A DNA stretch of 64,000 bases from Roseovarius aestuarii (GTDB lineage: Bacteria > Pseudomonadota > Alphaproteobacteria > Rhodobacterales > Rhodobacteraceae), in contig NZ_JAIMIB010000008.1 of the NCBI RefSeq assembly GCF_019966515.1, forward strand, positions 1 to 64,000, in the 5' to 3' direction. Position numbers and translations under genes: made by a program. Shown in pieces: positions 61,902-64,000 of the stretch (the first letter of the stretch is position 1; each line of letters opens with the position of its first letter). Under the pieces are notes generated by a model. It made no database searches and was not told the origin of the DNA. It saw nothing but the letters and a program-made list of their open reading frames with translations.

Positions 61902-63869
61902 TCAAGCGGCAGCTTCGTCCACCGCTTCACCTGGTAGCCAGACCGTAAAGACGGCGCCGCCCTCCGGCCTGTTGGCGACCGAGATCAGACCGTTGGCGTT
62001 CTGGATAAGCGTCTGACTGACCGAAAGGCCCAATCCCGTGCCCTCGCCCAGCTTGGTGGTAAAAAACGGATCGAACACGGTTTTCAGCTTTTCCTCGGCA
62101 ATGCCAGGCCCGGTGTCCGCTATGACGAGCTGAGCGCCCGACAGCCCGTCGCGCGCGGTGGTTGAGATACCAATTTCCAGAGCGCCGCTGCCCTGCATCG
62201 CCTGAACCGCGTTGACGATGAGGTTGATGATCACCTGCTGTAACTCACCAGGATTAATCCGCACCGGCGGAGCTTCGGCTCGGCTGATCGATACCTCGAC
62301 ATCGCCCTTGGTGATCACGTGATCCACCAGCACCAGACAATCGTCCAGCACTCCGGCGATATCGACGCTTTCCTCAAACGTGCCAAATTCCGTAGGGCGG
62401 GCAAATTGTAGCAGCTTGCCGACAATGGCATTGATCCTGCCCACCTGCTGATCAATCAGCGCCAGTTCTGTCATTACCGGCTGTGCCCCGTCGCCTAACG
62501 TCTGGCGGATCACATCGACATTACCCTGGATGACCGCGACCGGGTTGTTGATCTCGTGTGCGACCCCGGCGGTGATTTCCCCGATCGAGGCCAGCTTTTC
62601 GCTCATCACCAGTTGCTGATAGGTGGCTTCGAGTTTTTCATTGGCCTCACGCAACTCTGCGGTGCGTTCATTGACACGTACATTCAGTTCATCCGCCCAG
62701 TCGCGCAGCTTGCGGTCGCGCTCCTGTACCTGATCCAGAAGCGTATCGAGGTGCGCCGCAACGGTGCCGATCTCATCCTTTGATGCCACGGGTCCGATGC
62801 GGGCCCCCAACTCGCCGGTTTCGACCTTTTCCATGGTTTTGGTCATGCGTTCCAGCGGCGAAAATATCCCTCCTGCCAGTCGCAGAAAAAGCGGGACCGT
62901 CAATGCCAGGATCAAGGCAAAGGCGGCAAATATCAGGATATAGGCGCTGCGTTTGGCGGCGGTGAACGGGGCCTCCAGAAAACCCACATAGAGCATTCCC
63001 ACCCGATCCCCGAAGCTGTCGATCAACGGCAGATAACCCGAGATATACCATTCATTGACCACGAAAGCGCTATCGAGCCAGGTCAGCCCCTCGTCCAGCA
63101 CCTTGCCGCGCACTGCGGCCGATACACGGGTACCCAATGCGCGTGAGCCCTCGAACAGCCGGACATTGGTCGACACCCGCACATCTTCAAGAAACAGCGT
63201 CGCCGTGCCCAGCCGGTCACCTTCTGCGCCGTCGGAATGGTAGACCAGCGCGTTGATGGTATCGATGAAATCAAGATTGCGGTTGAGAAGAACACCGCCC
63301 ACCAGCACGCCTAACCGCCCCGGAACACGCACATCCGTGGCGGTGTGCACCACCATGCCTCGGTCCTCAACTGTGCGGTCGGTGGGCACTGCGGCTTCGG
63401 TTTCGATCAGGGGCAGGCGTGCCTTTTTGGCTAGGTCCGGCGCAAGTGCGGCCAGATCTTCGCCTGAGAAGATGTCGATTTCACTGCCGCTTTTGCCCCC
63501 TGCTGCAGCCCTGATGACCGGCCAGGTGGCTGCGACCTCCCGCGCCTTTCCAAGCGGCAGGTAATAGAGGAAGTCCAGCTGTAAAATCTCGCGCTGTTTT
63601 TCAAGATACGCGGTAAACCCCTCATTGGGCAGCGCGGCCGCCGATTGGAAATCAACGGATCTGGCCAGGCTTTCCACATCACCGCCGGTGGTCACGAGGA
63701 TCTGCTGCATGTATTGCTCGGCGATGCGCAGATCGCTTGCCACGTTGGCGATCAACACGTCGTCATAGTTTGCCGACCAGCGGCTGATTGCAAGCACAAG
63801 CAAGAGCGGCATCAACACCACAAGGGGCAGCAGCGCCAATATAAGTAATCTGAGGCGAACGGAATTCAT
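61902..63869 (-). CDS. Sensor histidine kinase (Cache/HAMP type)
   Basis: 655-residue membrane kinase. An N-terminal helix (about residues 7-28), a periplasmic sensor of about 270 residues with Cache-like character, and a second helix (about 305-325) lead to a HAMP linker and a coiled coil (LREANEKLEATYQQLV). The HisKA phosphoacceptor is in GEITAGVAHEINNPVAV. The ATP-binding part has VIINLIVNAVQAM, VIADTGPGI and GTGLGLSVSQTLI. No response regulator gene lies nearby. It precedes the HD-GYP gene and may act in the same pathway. Confidence 0.92.
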   Translation of the reverse strand: MNSVRLRLLILALLPLVVLMPLLLVLAISRWSANYDDVLIANVASDLRIAEQYMQQILVTTGGDVESLARSVDFQSAAALPNEGFTAYLEKQREILQLDFLYYLPLGKAREVAATWPVIRAAAGGKSGSEIDIFSGEDLAALAPDLAKKARLPLIETEAAVPTDRTVEDRGMVVHTATDVRVPGRLGVLVGGVLLNRNLDFIDTINALVYHSDGAEGDRLGTATLFLEDVRVSTNVRLFEGSRALGTRVSAAVRGKVLDEGLTWLDSAFVVNEWYISGYLPLIDSFGDRVGMLYVGFLEAPFTAAKRSAYILIFAAFALILALTVPLFLRLAGGIFSPLERMTKTMEKVETGELGARIGPVASKDEIGTVAAHLDTLLDQVQERDRKLRDWADELNVRVNERTAELREANEKLEATYQQLVMSEKLASIGEITAGVAHEINNPVAVIQGNVDVIRQTLGDGAQPVMTELALIDQQVGRINAIVGKLLQFARPTEFGTFEESVDIAGVLDDCLVLVDHVITKGDVEVSISRAEAPPVRINPGELQQVIINLIVNAVQAMQGSGALEIGISTTARDGLSGAQLVIADTGPGIAEEKLKTVFDPFFTTKLGEGTGLGLSVSQTLIQNANGLISVANRPEGGAVFTVWLPGEAVDEAAA

Positions 63870-64000
63870 CGGGCAGGGGACTCGACTGTCATTGCCCCAA
63901 GCTTATCGCCAAGCCGCGCGCCGGGCAAATCACATGCGCAGGTGTCGTGTCAGCCGGGGTGATGCAGCTGCGTATCGCCAACGACAAACTGATGTCGTTG

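Overview
The window is a GC-rich chromosomal segment of an alphaproteobacterium, most likely a marine Rhodobacteraceae (Roseobacter-type) bacterium. The strongest lineage marker is a SAM/SAH riboswitch directly upstream of metK, an RNA class known from Rhodobacterales. It is supported by the run miaB-(OmpA)-phoH-ybeY-corC-lnt-metK, the run yidC-MOSC-engB-argB, and the many solute-uptake and quaternary-amine catabolic genes. No rRNA, tRNA, CRISPR array, prophage or intact insertion sequence was seen.

Region by region. (1) 1-8.7 kb: a class III aminotransferase-fold enzyme (5' end outside the window), a 2-hydroxyacid dehydrogenase and an EamA exporter converge on a leftward unit of an alpha/beta hydrolase and a betaine-type ABC importer (proX-proV-proW). 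A LysR regulator is divergent from this unit. (2) 8.9-17.4 kb: a rightward, tightly packed set of genes of unknown function. It encodes a long coiled-coil protein, small membrane proteins, an AAA+ ATPase, an exported thioredoxin-fold protein with a CxxC motif, an uncharacterised 441-residue protein, a DUF1523 membrane protein and a DUF4202 protein. This is the best candidate here for an undescribed system; the first gene has a possible heat-shock-type promoter. (3) 17.5-20.1 kb: a CbiX/SirB-like chelatase gene that seems to lack a normal start codon, then an FAD-dependent oxidoreductase. (4) 20.1-25 kb: an MntR-type manganese regulator divergent from a four-gene operon for a diheme peroxidase-like protein and a PhnD/PhnC/PhnE-type ABC importer, with a perfect 6-2-6 palindrome between them. 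(5) 25.3-30.6 kb: a leftward carnitine/gamma-butyrobetaine-like catabolic operon (BKACE cleavage enzyme, acyl-CoA dehydrogenase, ADP-forming acyl-CoA synthetase) divergent from a GlxA/CdhR-type activator, with a 13-bp near-perfect dyad between them.

(6) 30.8-42.6 kb: housekeeping genes lepB, rnc, miaB, phoH, ybeY, corC-like, lnt and metK, broken by accessory genes between rnc and miaB and by two small envelope genes that share a sequence module. (7) 42.7-48.9 kb, leftward: a sterol desaturase-family protein, a 4Fe-4S protein and a SixA-type phosphatase linked by ATGA overlaps; then yidC, a MOSC protein, engB and argB. (8) 49-64 kb: an EAL phosphodiesterase with a ruined GGDEF motif, ttcA, meaB, hrpB, a Nudix hydrolase, a PiT phosphate transporter, a second desaturase-family protein, a LysR regulator, a cysteine synthase-family enzyme, an HD-GYP protein and a sensor histidine kinase.

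The ABC importer in region 1 and the catabolic operon in region 5 would fit together as uptake and breakdown of quaternary amines, but that link is inferred from families only. All calls come from reading the sequence; no database search was run.
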